DNA of 29,300 bases. Origin: Nymphaea colorata (taxonomy: Eukaryota; Streptophyta; Magnoliopsida; Nymphaeales; Nymphaeaceae). Positions 10,785-25,155 of this stretch are shown one piece after another. The notes under the pieces are model-generated. The model was not told where the DNA came from. It did not search any database and saw only the letters and a program-made list of their open reading frames with translations. The stretch is taken from NCBI RefSeq assembly GCF_008831285.2, contig NW_022204987.1, forward strand, positions 1 to 29,300, read 5' to 3'. Position 1 is the first letter of the stretch. The number at the start of each line of letters is the position of its first letter. The position numbers were made by a program, and so were the translations under genes.

Positions 10785-12363
10785 TCACACTTGTAGGTTC
10801 TTGATGAGAGCCACGTTGGCATCGATGCGTTCGATGAGGGTGGCGTTGGAGGTGGGGTGTGCCAGGTAGGCGTTCAGCATTTTTTCGGTCTCCACCTTCA
10901 ATCCCTTGAGCTCGTTGCACTTGGCGAAGTCCTGCTGCTGGGCTAGGTTGTTGATGAGGTTGTCGATGCGCTTGAAGCTGTTCTTGATCTGCACGAAGTT
11001 GGGCTCCACGTAGGCGCACTGGGGGAACGCTGAAGCGCTGTCGCGGATCGGCTTTAGCTTTAGGGGATCGGTCTACCAGTTGTAGTTGTGCAGTTGGCTG
11101 ACGAACTAATCTCTCTGCTGGTTGTGCACTCTGGCTGCGTTGAGATTCTTGGTCATGTAGCATGAGACCAGATCCAGCGTGTCAGTATCGGCGTAGAGGG
11201 TCTTCATATGGTAGGCTTTACCTCGATGGGCTCGATGTTGCGTATCTTGTTTTCGATGGTGGGGAAGTGGAACTCATAGACTTCCTTCTTGACTTCCTTG
11301 TCGATGACGCCGAGGATGTTCACCGTCCTCAGGAATTCCTGCTTCACGAAGGCGCCCAGGTTCTTCCCGAAGAGCTCCTCGGTGATCGGGTACTTCTTCT
11401 CTGACTTCTTGTCGAAGATGCGCTTCTTCTTTGATTTTTAGAGGTCGTCTTCTACCACGCTGTCACCACTGGGATGCTGGGCTTTGTTGAGCCGCCGCTC
11501 AGGATGAAACAGGCCTATTCTTACTGGGGTTTTTGAGCTGGAGGGGGAGGAGGAGGGGGAAGCACCGTTGGCTGAGTCTTAGGGGGATTGTAGACTGGAG
11601 CAACTGGCTGCTTGTAGGAGCCGTGAGAGCTTCCGCTGTTGAACTGAGGCTGAGGGGGTGGAGGAGGAGGCGGCAGATCCACTTGTCTGGGAGGTGGAGG
11701 AGGCAAGTTAGCAGGAGGAGGCGGGGGAGGAGGTGGGAGGTTGATTGCGGGGGGTGGAGGCGGGAGATTAATGGTGGGAGGCGGTGGAGGAGGCACGTAC
11801 TTGGGCTGAGCAGGAGGAGTGGGAAGATTGATGGGAGGAGGAGTCTGGTTGAAGGAGGGGGGTGGTGGTGGAGGCGGCAGGTTGATTGCGTTGAAGTTGG
11901 GAGGAGGTGGCAAGTTCATAGGAGGGGGCGGAGGTGGTGGCAGTGGCAAGTTGAGTGGTGGGAGTGGAAGATTAGGCATGGGGGGAGGAGGCGGTGGCAG
12001 TGGCAGGTTGAGATTGCCTGGTAGTGAGGGAGGGGGCAGGGGAGGCGGGAGGTTGCCGGGCGATCCACCTGAATTAATGTTCATGGCGTTGGTATTGGGT
12101 CCCTTCCCAAACTGTTGCTCGAGCATGGCCTTGGCGTTTTTGAAGCCCTGCTGGTCGCCCTTGATTTCCTCCTTCTTGACCTCCACAACCGGTTCGTTCT
12201 TTTTGCCGAAGAGTTCCTCGAGCATCTTCTTATTCTGGTTGAAGTTCTCGCCATGGCCTTCGGCTTTGGGCTTGGCTGGCTGTTGCGGTTTTTCTGGTTC
12301 TGGGTCATCGACTCCGAGCTTCTGCTTGCGGCGTTTGATGGCCTATAGCAGCTCCTGGTTCAT
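10785..12363 (-). CDS. Proline-rich (FH1-like) protein of unknown function
   Basis: About 500 residues. The N-terminus MNQELLEAIKRRKQKLGVDD is followed by two related segments, KKMLEELFGKKNEP and KAMLEQQFGKGPN. A proline-rich tract of ~150 residues (about 11545-12050) follows, with many LPPPPPPP runs spaced by Asn, Leu and Ile; such tracts bind profilin, SH3 or WW domains. After splicing comes a charged region (SKKKRIFDKKSEKKYPITEE, again with ELFGK) and a ~200-residue helical C-terminus (TLYADTDTLDLVSCYMTKNL...VEPNFVQIKNSFKRIDNLIN...). I could not identify a formin FH2 or a WH2 domain. The intron at 11202-11221 is well supported. The link between the proline tract and the charged region needs either a 56-nt intron (11469-11524, GTAAG...CCCAG) or a single missing base. 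The stop is TGA 10785-10787. An actin-related adaptor is possible but unproven. Confidence 0.75.
11202..11221 (-). other. 20-nt intron in the proline-rich gene
   Basis: On the minus strand GTAAAGCCTACCATATGAAG. Unspliced, the frame meets TGA inside it; removal joins NIEPIE to TLYADTDTLD in phase 0. Confidence 0.82.
11469..11524 (-). other. Candidate 56-nt intron in the proline-rich gene
   Basis: On the minus strand it starts GTAAGAATAGG and ends GCATCCCAG, joining AQKP to GDSVVEDDLEKSKKK in frame. A single missing base, or a shorter 29-nt GT..AG segment inside it, would also explain the frame change. Confidence 0.4.
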
Positions 12364-13231
12364 ATCTAACTAAATTATAATACCCTCATCGCCATACTAC
12401 ACCTGCTACGCCAGTAAACTATCGTATCCTCATAGGGAAATATGAAATCAAGATCGATGCAAAATGGACAATTAGTAATGGAATGATGGGAGAAGGATTT
12501 AGTGATGATTATGGGGATTTAGATGGAATGGATTGATATGATATGGTGTATATGTGGGACAGTTAGTGTTGGTAAGCTTGATCACATATAATTTAATCCA
12601 TATTTCTCTTAGTCTTCTTTTCCTTCATTTTAAAAAGGATAAAACGAGTAACCATAGCATGCATTAAATCATTTGCTTCGTCCACACCGATGCTCATTAT
12701 CTTAAAATTGGTCAATTATACTCATTTCTAACTTTCTTTTACCTTCTTATTGCTTCTGTAGCTTCCAAAGGCCATTCGCAATCATGTATTCTTATCTCCT
12801 TATCTGACAGCCGTTGATTGTCTCGATCAATCGTCTATTTGACCGTCCAGCCATAATTTTTATGAAGATTAAAAAGTCTCTGCATTGAGTTAGGTTCGGT
12901 GTATACTAAAAAATAGCGAATCTGGTCAAAACCCACAAAAAGCAGTTTATGGTGTTTGTCCTTCGGGTGCAAGTTTGGCTATTATTTGAAGCGGGAGGAC
13001 AGGATGATTGAGTAGCTTAAAAAGTAACATATCTTTGAATGTTTCATCAATCCTATACTCATATTTAATTCTAACTTCCACCACCACCAACAACTAAACC
13101 ACCCTTTCTTTCGCATTGGGTCGATGCCCTGGCACTAATCTTCCAACTCTGCCCGTACTGACTTGACTAAAAGGTGCGTGGAGGGAAGTACTTATACAAA
13201 TTAATTGATTGTGGGTGAGTTATATCATTTT
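12364..13231. other. Large divergent intergenic region
   Basis: At 868 bp this is the longest gap. It separates the minus-strand proline-rich gene from the plus-strand aminotransferase, so both promoters lie here. Most of it is AT-rich with no recognisable element. A short stretch at about 12862-13030 is more protein-like: with tiny introns it could encode KFGVYEKIANLVKTHKKQF and then FGYYLKREDRMIEELKK. The evidence is too thin to call a gene. I found no tRNA or snRNA signature. Confidence 0.5.
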
Positions 13232-14578
13232 ATGAAGCTATCCAACCTCATCTCCTCCACTCTCCGCCTCAGAGCCGGCTTCTCTGAGTACGTGCCTCCC
13301 CCCTACCGAGGCAGATCCTACCAAGACGTTCGCAGGGACGAGGCCTTCATTGCCCCCGTCTACACTCACTACTACAAAGACCCATTCATGCCCGTCGCAG
13401 GCCACAAGGAGTTTCTCTACGACGCGGAGGGAAAAGCCTACATCGACCTTATTGGTGGCATTTCCTGCATGAACATTGGCCATTCGCACCCCCGCATCAC
13501 TGCCATCTACGAGCAGGAGAAGGAGAAGCTGCTCAACCTCTCCTCTTACTACACCCACGCCTACCAGGGCGAGTACGCTCGCAAGCTCTGCGAGGAATTG
13601 GGAAACGACCTTGACACAGTTTTCTTCTTTAACTCTGGCAGTGAGTCCAATGACTTCGCCTACAATCTTGCCAAGGCATACACCAGGAACAATACGGTGG
13701 TTGCTCTCAGGAATGGATATCACGGCACAGCAGGTAACGCATACAACTTGACCAGCATTGGCACATGGACGACCCCTCTTGCCAAAGGAAATGCTCTTGA
13801 GAGACTAGCCTGGCCTAACTTCTACCGTAATGCCCACACCACCGTCGAATCCCTCCTCAAAGACGCCTAGGAGCAGCTGGACAGCAGCACAAATGGAAAG
13901 ATTGCTGGCCTGTGGGTCGAGCCAGTGATGGGAGCCGGCGGAATCATCCCCCTGCAGCATTCTTACATCCAGCCTCTTTACCACAAGGTCAAGCAGATGG
14001 GAGGGCTTTTCATTGCGGACGAGGTGCAGACTGGATTCGGCAGGATCGGCAAGGAAACTTGGGGATTCAAGTGGCTCGGTGTCAAGCCAGACATTGTCAT
14101 TATGGCTAAGGCAATCGGAAACGGTACTCCTTTCTCGGCAGTGGCGACCAGGAGATAAATCGCAGAGTCTCTTTCCCACGACTATTTCCCCACTTTCGCT
14201 GGTGGTCCTCTCGAGTGCAGGCTGGGCATGGAGGTGCTCGACATCCTCAAGGACGAAAAGCTGGCCGACCACGCCGAAGTGATCGGTGTCACGCTGCAAT
14301 CTGAATTCAGAAGAATCGCGCAGAACAGTCCCATTTTGGGCGACGTGAGAGGCAAGGGCATGCTGATCGCTGTCTAGTTCGTGAAGGACAAGCAGAGCAA
14401 GGTGCCTAATCTTGAGGCTCTTTCCTACGTGTTTGAGAAGGGAAGAGATCAAGGAGTTTTGTTCGGAAAGGGAGGCCACAAGGGACACCTGATCCGAGTG
14501 CTTGGTCCTCTCTGCCTGTCCCATACCAGCGCGCAAAAGGCAGTGAATGTCTTCTAGAGCATCATTAAGAGCATGTGA
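13232..14578 (+). CDS. AGXT2: AGXT2-type class III aminotransferase, probably mitochondrial
   Basis: 448 residues in one uninterrupted frame, with no intron or slip. It is a pyridoxal-phosphate enzyme; the AGXT2 family moves amino groups from alanine or beta-amino acids to glyoxylate in mitochondria. Visible motifs are GHSHPRI, NSGSESNDFAYNLAKAY, RNGYHGTAGN, IADEVQTGFGRIG (PLP-contacting Asp) and MAKAIGNGTPF with the Schiff-base Lys at residue 293, followed by GDVRGKGMLIAVEFVKDK. The N-terminus MKLSNLISSTLRLRAGFSEY is a plausible amphipathic mitochondrial presequence and supports ATG 13232 as the start. Two TAR codons fall on family-conserved Glu: TAA 14156-14158 (RREIAES) and TAG 14375-14377 (VEFVKD). 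The stop is TGA 14576-14578. Length agrees with AGXT2. Substrate choice among class III members (AGXT2, AGXT2L, ornithine/GABA types) is inferred. Confidence 0.92.
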
Positions 14579-14745
14579 CGAATTGATTCACCTCAAACAA
14601 TATTAATAACTCGAATTCTACCAGAAAATAGTAACAGTTTAGAAGTTTTTTTAATTGTACGCATGCATGCATAATAAATGAACTGATTGTGTTACGATTG
14701 ACACATTAAGATGAAATGACAGATCATCAATCTTATTGTTATTAT

Positions 14746-15671
14746 TCAAAATTCCATCGATTTTACTCTTTGCGTTAGTTACTCATACAGATTGCGATTG
14801 GCCATACACTAAAACTGCATCTTTTGCAAAGATCCGAAAAGTCCCTTCCTCATCTTCCAGTTCTCGATCTGCTTCAGCCTGTCCCTGATATCGTTTCCTT
14901 CCAAAGCCATTTCCTCAGTCCTTCTCAAGATGTCGGCATTCAGGTAATTATATCTTGATTTTTCATAAGTTTCCACTATGTGCTTGCCCTGGATGGCTAG
15001 AGCTTTCAATTCCTTGCGAAAGTTGCCTCCTTCCGTGAACAGCCGGTAGTATTTCTTGTAGAGGCGTTGCGGAGGGACATCGTTGAGAAGTTTATCGAAG
15101 AGGGCGAGGATGTCCTGCTCGTGCTTCATGCTGTAGGTGAAGTTGGTGACCTTGTTCTTGAAGTGCATGTTGCCTTCCTTCCTGATGATCTGGCACACCC
15201 TCAGCAGGCAGTCGCAGCAATGCATGAACTCTATTTCGTCCAGATCCTTCTCCACCTGCCTCACGCTGGTCGGCTCGGTCTCCACCGCCATTATCTGGTT
15301 CAGACGCACCTCCATGCGCTCGGCCAGGTTGGCGTCCCGCTACTTTTTCGGTCGCATCTTCTCCTTGAATTAAAGCTACTGGATGTGGAGGTCGTTGAGA
15401 TTGATCTTCAGCTTCAATAGATTGCGGAACCTATCTTCCTTCAGCAGTTCCTCGCGAGTCTTGATGGAATACACTTTGAACGGTTTGGGCGGAGTGGGCT
15501 ATGGAGCTTTGTTGGGGGAAGGAGGGTGGGGAGTGAGGGGAGCGTGGGTAGGCTATTGGAGTGCTGTTTGATGTGGTGGTTGGTGAGGATGAGGCTCTTC
15601 CTTCTTATCTTCTCCTCGTCGTACATGCGAGAGTTAAATTAGCAATAAAATCGACTTTACTCAGAAAACAT
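14746..15671 (-). CDS. Unrecognised helical/coiled-coil protein
   Basis: About 308 residues, reading MFSEESRFYCEFNSRMYDEE at the start. A proline-rich stretch (LPTLPSLPTLLPPNKAPEPT) is followed by a long charged helical region: KTREELLKEDRFRNLLKLKI, ERDANLAERMEVRLNQIM, RQVEKDLDEIEFMHCCDCLL, then FDKLLNDVPPQRLYKKYYRL. I do not recognise the family. One base is probably missing in the G-run 15514-15518 (C-run of the sense strand), since both flanking frames are clearly coding. Two TAR codons after KMQF are read through as Glu (FECMANRNLYEELTQ) to the TGA at 14746-14748. The gene is convergent with the aminotransferase (167-bp gap) and divergent from the AGC kinase. The start could also be the Met at 15626. 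Confidence 0.72.
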
Positions 15672-16058
15672 GGTATAACTGCATCAAGGGTATTCGTTGT
15701 GGTGATGGTGGAGGATTTAGATATGGTCAATGGACGCAATTATATCATAATAATTCCCATATATTTTGATGCTAATTCATTTGGTAAAGCCTTTCCTTCC
15801 TATTTCCTTCTATCCAAGATAGAAATAAATGTATTTTTAAACTCTAGAATGCTTATCCAAAAATATACAATCTCTTTCCAGTCACAGTACCATACCTAAA
15901 CCATTCCGTTTACATCTATCTTCTCTATTCTCGCTCTTTCCCTATCTTTTATATATTTTCTGTTGCAGATGATCGGATTTACGCCTGCCATTATTCGGTC
16001 GGATGAATCGTAATATGAGAATTCGATATTCAAAATACTATTCAACAAATCCGCACAG
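15672..16058. other. Divergent promoter region
   Basis: A 387-bp AT-rich region between two genes reading outward. It must contain both promoters. The plus-strand open stretch across 15561-15899 is hydrophobic by chance, overlaps the neighbouring gene on the other strand, and is not counted as a gene. Confidence 0.55.
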
Positions 16059-17850
<1,792 letters not shown>

Positions 17851-20800
17851 ATTATAATAAGGATGGAGGAGGGAGAAACCTCCAATTTGAACTACGGCTG
17901 CTCTACTGCATCTACCTGCCCACTTCGCTCTACTACGCTCTGATGGTCATCAACGACTACCCCAGCAACCTCGTCTTCTTCGTCACGCTGCTCACCCTCA
18001 CCTCGGCCTGCAGATCGCACCACCGGAAATTGCTTGTCCTGCAAGCCATAATCACGTTCGCGGATCTTGCCATCAAGGTCTTGTCCTCGCTGCAGGTGGT
18101 CACCCTTAGCAGCGACGTGGCTGTTCTCGACGACCATATCGTGAAGATGATGCTTGCGTTGTCCCCCTAAGCTGTGGACGTATCGACGCTGGCCTATCTC
18201 GCGATGGTTCTGTTCAGCTGGGCGCTTCCCTTCGCCTACCAGTAATAGCAGGAGAACGGAAAATCTCTGGACTACTATTTGTTCCTCCAGTCGATTTCCA
18301 ACCTGCTCGATTTCATCACTCCCGTCCTCATCTACGCCCTAGGCTTCACCAAGCTATCCTCCAAGTCGTTTAGAGAGTGGATTTAGGAGCTCGGACCGTA
18401 ACTAAACTGAGCAATTTCGACATGTTCGAGCAGTGGCTTGGAGTCTCATCACGGCCTCTTCCTTATCCTCCATAAAAGGAAGTAATATTTACGGAAATTC
18501 TTAACCGTGATGATCCTTGGGCTGATCATCCGGGATCACCACATAAAGGTATACTACCCAGAAATCAGTCTGTACAATTTGAGACCGATCTACATCAATG
18601 CCATCAAGATATCGATTGTTCTCTTCTTTCGAGTCCACAACCAGACCTCACATATCAGATAGAGGAAGCTCGTAGATGGATGAAAGGGAAAGTAGCAGGC
18701 AAAGCAGTTACAAACGCTATACTCTCAAAAGAAAAATGACTCTGAAGGCGTAGAGAAACCATCTCTTTATCCTAGTCCTTATCCTCTTCACTATCTTACG
18801 CTCATCCTCACAATGGACTCGGAAACATCATCGTAATAATCGGAATTTTTCTAAATTTGCCAAACTACAGGTAAACTTCCTTCCGCCGATGCATAGGAGT
18901 GGGCATAACTTTGAGTTTCTTGCTTCAGCCCAACCAGTTCATTTATTTCATCTTCCTATACGTTGCCAGGTACATTTCATCCCACGATCATGTCTTTGAG
19001 AAGAAAAACTGGTGGATTTTCATATAATTAGGTCGTATCATCATACTCCTCAGCAAGGTTTCAGTCCTTAACTTCCTAATTGGTTTGTTTCAAAGCGAAG
19101 TATTGGTGCTTTTTACCATTATCTTCCGGACAGCTTGCAGTTTTTTCCAGTATATTCTCGTATTTATGGGAACAGAAGACAACTATATTACTATGTCCAA
19201 TACTTTATCCCCAATTCCGTGGTGACTGACGCACTCTATGGACTCATTTCATCTTCTTGAAGATGTATTCACAATCAAGGACTCAGAAATTCGCAGGGAC
19301 TGACATTACAGACATCTTTAGATAATATCCTTTCATCAATTACTTGAAAAAGCTTTGAAGATTCTGAAGATTTTCCATTGGATCGCATATATTGTCATAT
19401 CTCTTATGATTCTCAATAGCCAGCCTTCTCTCTTTACTCTGATGAGAGTGACTCCTTTGCTGCTGGCCTTTGTTATAGGCATATTTTAATCCCATCGCTC
19501 ATAGTGGACGCAACGCATATGGACTTGGAACTTTACACGTCCTTTAGCATAGCTTTTGTCAAATATTTCTATCTGCTTTCCAAATACTAAAACTTATCCC
19601 TTTGGCTGGTCACAATCCTCTAGCCGTTGCAAAATAACTATGAATTCATCGGTCTTTCTCCTCCCGACCACTCCTACCTGTGGATTTCGTTTGCTCCTGA
19701 TTTCTTGGTCATCGTGATCAATGCAATCGTGCTTTTCCTGTTCAAGATATAGCTATCAGAAGTGAATTATAACCTGCAGAAGGAACGCATTCTCCAGGAA
19801 GCGCATCTAGAGACCAGGCTGCTGGAAGCTGAAGATGAGAAGGAGAAGAATATACACTATCTATACAAAAATTACATCAAATCCATTGAGTTTAAGTTCA
19901 AAGAGTCATCAAGTTCAGGCCCGTTTTGACTGACTTCATCGTAGACATATGCCTTTCTTGCTATCTTGTCGTCTTCTATTTGTTTCCTCGATAAAGGTAT
20001 TCCATTTCTTCCCTCGCATACTTGTAGCTTTTTATGTTGGGTATGTACGTCAGGATGGAAAGCACACCTGCAATTACCTTTTCAGTTCTCTCATCGCTAT
20101 CAGCAGCATGACCTTCTCATTCTCTACATCACTTACTTCCTAGCCATGATCTTCGGAACAGAGAACAATTATAATTAGCCATCATTCTCTCCAAATACTT
20201 CGTACTTGTTATTGCTGTCATTTTCAACTAAACTAACTAAGCTTTGAGGAAATTCTACAACGAAAATAAGATAATAAAAAGAATTAATATTCGTTTTTGG
20301 CTTTTCAGCTGCTTGCGCCGATGATTCCCAACGAAAAACTGAAGAAATAAGTATTAATTCTCTATATTCATCTATTCAAAGTTCTCACGATTGCCTTCTA
20401 CCTAACAAGACTGGTCTATGGTTCTCGTTAAATCCAGATAATTTAGCTCGGAGGTATCGTGATCTGCTAATAGTCTACGGGATGGTAATGAACGTAAAGG
20501 AAGTTTACAAAAGTTACTGGATTTACTGTCTGCTTGCCTCAATAATGGCTTCTCTGTGGCAAGGCTACTATGAATCCTTTATATGTTGGCGTTTGCAAGG
20601 ATATAATATATGCTAATCGAAGAGTTTAATTTGCTGATTTTCATTTAGAAGTATGGAGTGACCAACAAGACCTCTAACGATGAGATGAGGAAACGAGTAG
20701 AAGAAGTATAGTTTAAGTTTGGCTCTTAGAATAGATTGTAAGCCATTTCGGAAGTGAGAGAGGTTAGATAGAAGTCAAGTTATATGAGCTTCGGTTAAGA

Positions 20801-23800
20801 AGAGATCATTTGGAGATAGCAAAACGCTTATGCCACTATAGTTTGGATCTTGCCTCTTCTTTGCCTTATCCTGATCATAATGGGAGTGCTTTTCTATCAG
20901 AAGGGCATAACTGGATTTGTTCTTTTCATCATTACGCTGGCTGGCATTTTGAATTGTTTGCTGGACTTCTTCTAATGGTCTATTTCCAGTGTTTTCACCT
21001 AAAGAGTCATCAAGGTATCACTATCATTGTTATTTACCTTTCTGGAAGCCACATATACAATTAGTTTTTCTTCAAAAACGCTTCGCATGCCACTTTTGAT
21101 AACAATATCGGAATTTTCTTCATGCTTGTTGGCATCTTGGGGTATTTCTATCTGGCGCAGTATAAGGACTAAAAGAATATAAATAAAGATTACGAGTATA
21201 GCTATTTGATTGACTTCAGCGCAAGAGAAGCAGGAAGCGATTGCATACTGGAAAAAGAAATGTGATATTGTGAGTGAGCTTGGAAGCCAAATCCATAATG
21301 AGAAGAAAATTCCAGTCTCCGCAAGATATTCCAGCATAAAGAAAATTTAGGAATAAAAGTGGAGCATTTATCTCAAGAACTGAAGGAAAATTGCTCCATA
21401 GAAGGTCCAGGTTTGAAAATTTGGAAAGATAGAGGACATTGAAGAGGAAAAAGTGTTTAAAAAGGAATAATTCGAAGTGTATTCTAACATGCTGACATTT
21501 ATGAGTTTGGAAGACCTTCAATATTGCTACCTAAACCTCAACAACTACTGCAAGGGTGACTTTGGAGCCGAAAGCGATATCACATAGACAACATCTAGGC
21601 TAAAGGAGTGGGTCATTGAAAATTTTTAGAACTCATTTTACGAGACTTTGAACAAATGGTAAAAATACCAATACTTTGCTGCTCTTAAGAAAGAAGATAA
21701 GTTCGCTACGCTTGAGAAGATAGAGAGGAAATGGAAAAAGCAGAGAAGAGGCTTTTGAATATTAAAATGAAGGCAAACTCTAGCAGGCTTCATCAGAAAA
21801 TATTGTATCAGATATCGTCATCCCTACAATAAAACCTGAATAATATGAGTTTTAAGACCCCATGGAAAAATACATGAGGGATTCCTTGAGCTTGAAGGGA
21901 AAAAACTCATAAAATCGATCAGTAGATTTCGGTTTGTGAGAGACTATTGCAGTTAAAGGATCGACTTGAGATTGGGAGAGCTGAACTGGCTGGCTCGGAA
22001 AATAGTTCAGAATATTTAAATTTTAGGCCTTATGCAACAGCTGGTTGGAATTTCTTCGGAGGAGTCTATACGATACCGACTAACATTGCTATCTTTTCAT
22101 GGGCGATCGTGCTTTAGACGAAAACAACTGTTATCTTCTGGCTTTTCCTGCTTATCTACTCTTCACAATCCTCGGGATTAAGCTGCTGTTGGTCTATCTG
22201 CCCAAACATTTCTTCATCAACTTCCTCTTCTACTATAATCCCAACGACTATTTCTACTAATTTATACTGATCTTTGTCTGTGCAGCATAGATTGTTTTCC
22301 TGAAACTGGGAGGAACTTCCGAAGTGAGATATTCGCAAAGATAAAGCATTTTTGATGCATTCTATCGTAACCTATTGAATCAAGCTTCCAAAGGCCAAAG
22401 AAAACCAAAGTAATCATAGTTTTTGGAGATCTACAAACACCTAAAAAGTGAAAATAGGTATTCATTCATCCATCGTGTGTTTGCAAAGGGAAGGCTAAAG
22501 CCAGGCAAAGACTTATACCCTCTGCTTGCATAGTCCAAGTCATTATTCTCCTTTACATTTTCTTCTTCTACGATATGATGTATTCTAATCTAAAAACAAC
22601 CGCAAATCGTTAGGTGAAATCCTGACAGTGACCCAATTCTCAAAGAACATGATCGTTGCCCTATTCTTTCAGGCTTTGATCATGGTGGCAGACAGGATAA
22701 TCGTTTCACTTAACTTGATCGATAGCCTCAATCAGAAACTATAGAACTTTTTTGTGAATATTGCCTTTTCGAATGAGTTGAAATATGATCCGCTAACAGA
22801 GACTTAGATGCAAAAATTGAACCGTTTCGATTATTTGCTCATAATAAAATACATTTTTCACGTTCTGTTGCTATTTGCATTCAATTTCTTCGTATATTTC
22901 TACATTCCATCTGGAGGATTACAGAAGAGCATCATTCCCTAATGCTAGAATACAGTCTGTGGCAAATCCTACACTTTCTTGTCCATCTTTCTCTTGCTCT
23001 ATCTGATATACTTTGTCATATCTGGCCTCCAGATCAAGCACGGATTCAACCGCAACAAATGCAGAAACACTTTGATGTAGAGATACAACTGGGTGGATTA
23101 CTATATCTACATGTTTTTCACCGGCATTCCCTTCCTGTGGTAGTTCAAAAAGATATCAGATGGACCATAACTGCCACTGCTCTTCCGCTTTTCCACTGGA
23201 TGAAATTCGAAGACATCAATGCAAGAATGTACCAATCTAAATGCTAGTCATAAATCCTGAAGATAAAGCCTCTCGGCAAAGGGCCATGGTATAAGTATTT
23301 GATGGGTCCACCTGGTTTCTCTTCATCCTTGGCCTCGTCTTCTCGCCGATCATCATGTATTCCAGCTTCAATCCTTCGCAGTGCAAGACAACATCCTGGC
23401 GGCTTCAGTGAAGCTTCAGCTTGTCATGGATAAATACGTGTATTATAACTTCTTCTAGACTTCCCATACCAACATCATCAGTGATTAGTCCATGTAGGCT
23501 ACAACAAGAAGATACTTGGATTTTTCGATAGGGCGAACATGTATAAGATAGAAGCCAGTAGCTATCCTGATCAGATATTTATGCTCTCAGAACCAGCTGT
23601 GATGCAATTGTCAGAACACATACGAAAGACATACCAAAAAGTGATGAATCATCAATTTTAGCTGAAGCTGTCGTGAGTGTAACGTAAAAGTAGGGAGGAG
23701 AATCTACAATTGAATGGGGTAACAAATATCTAAACAATACTGAGCTGCAAGGCCTTTAAAAGGCAATGCACAGCAATGGGACTCTTTAAATCTCTAACTT

Positions 23801-24311
23801 TTACAGTCCATTCCCTGGAGAATTAAACAACCAGACCATATACCTCACCAACCGAATAAATGGAGAGTATTATGAGTTGTAGACTAACCGGCTTCGCAGA
23901 TAAAACGATGGAAAAATCTTACCAAAAAAAGGCTTTTTATCTTCTACAAAAGTTCAGTGAAGTATAAGGTGGCAATAGGGTTGCTCACATTCTATTTGAC
24001 TTACGTCGTGCTCATAAATAGTCTCTTCCGCATGTACCTAACGGGCGGAATATAAAACATAATCTTCTAGGGCTGCTAGCTTCAAAAAATTCTCTTCATT
24101 TGCGAGGCAGTCCGAAGCGCAAGGATCTTATAAAACTTCTACCAATAATAATACCTTTACTTTTCATTGGTGGACCTGATGAGATACCCTCGGATGATAA
24201 AGGACATCGCTGACGACTTCAGCAATTTGCGCAAGGACAAGAATAGTTGAATCATATAACAGTAATGATACTTTATATCACCATACTTCATGCGAATCAA
24301 TATCTATTAGA

Positions 24312-25007
24312 TCAGTAGAGGTTCTTCTGGATCAGGAACCGGCGAAGAGCCAGGATCTGGTAGACTCCGCTCACGATGATCACGAAACATTCGATGAGAG
24401 TGATAGTCACGATCCTCTTGCCCTTGTGCAGACTCAAATCGACCAGCTTGTCCTCGAGCTATCTCTCCTTCTTTTGGTTCTGGATCGTGTTGACGTTCAT
24501 TTCCCTCATCTTCGTGGCAGTCTCGTAGAGGATCTTCAAGTTCTATTCGTTGGCCAGTTCCTTGGGGATTTACACCTTGCCAATGCTATCCTCGAAGTGT
24601 TCCTCGGCCTTGAAGCCCATGAAAATCACGTCGTGAGGTCCAAAGGTCCTCTGGGTGACGAATTCGACGCACAGAGAGTAGATACGTCTTGATCGTAAGG
24701 ATTGTACTGCTTTGGAGGAAGAAATTGTTGCGGAAGGTCTTGTTGTCGTCCACGTATAGGGTCTCTTCGATTTCTCTTGTTTTTTAGTTAATGAGGATGA
24801 TTTTGAATCTTTCCCCCTATTGCTTGCTTCCGATAGCTGGGAAGATGGCTTCCACTTTGATGGGCTTGGTAGATTGATGCATACATCGAATGATGAGATG
24901 AGGACTGTGCATGTGGGCGAGTTTGCTTTCAGGATGAACTAAACAGAGGTGGTGAGAGCGGCAAATAAAGCGAGGAAAGTTGCGATGGTTATGGCCTTTG
25001 CTGTCAT
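24312..25007 (-). CDS. p24/TMED (emp24/gp25L) cargo-receptor family protein
   Basis: About 230 residues. p24 proteins cycle between ER and Golgi in COPI/COPII vesicles as cargo receptors. A signal peptide (MTAKAITIATFLALFAALTT) leads into a GOLD-like beta domain: STKPIKVEAIFPAIGSK, FKIILINEKTREIEETLYVD, QYNPYDQDVSTL then LCVEFVTQRTFGPHDVIFMG. It is followed by a coiled coil (LKILYETATKMREMNVNTIQ) and a C-terminal membrane helix (IVTITLIECFVIIVSGVYQI) with a short cytoplasmic tail LALRRFLIQKNLY. This order and the tail length are typical of the family. The frame slips by one base at about three places within the GOLD domain, so that part is reconstructed by frame-hopping and is less certain. 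The stop is TGA 24312-24314, 61 bp from the convergent PIEZO stop. Confidence 0.82.
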
Positions 25008-25155
25008 GTGCTATGTTGTATCAAATAAAACATATCATTAGAATCACACGCTTTTAATCATCAGACATTTGACTTAAATTAGTACCGAAAAAGCAGGAAA
25101 GGATTCAATGGAAAATGATATATGGTTGTGCTGTGTGAGGGTGTTAAAAATGAGA

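Noticed and set aside
10785-12363. Formin identity for the proline-rich gene
   Set aside because: The FH1-like tract is present, but the C-terminal ~250 residues show no recognisable FH2 core motifs.
11533-12373. Long Arg/Trp- and Gly-rich plus-strand reading frames
   Set aside because: They are antisense readings of the poly-proline codons (CCN read as NGG) of the minus-strand gene and have no independent features.
13805-14536. 243-residue minus-strand reading frame
   Set aside because: It is antisense to the aminotransferase, including its PLP-lysine region.
15561-15899. Hydrophobic 112-residue plus-strand reading frame
   Set aside because: It overlaps the 5' part of the minus-strand coiled-coil gene and then AT-rich promoter DNA; no domain or codon bias supports it.
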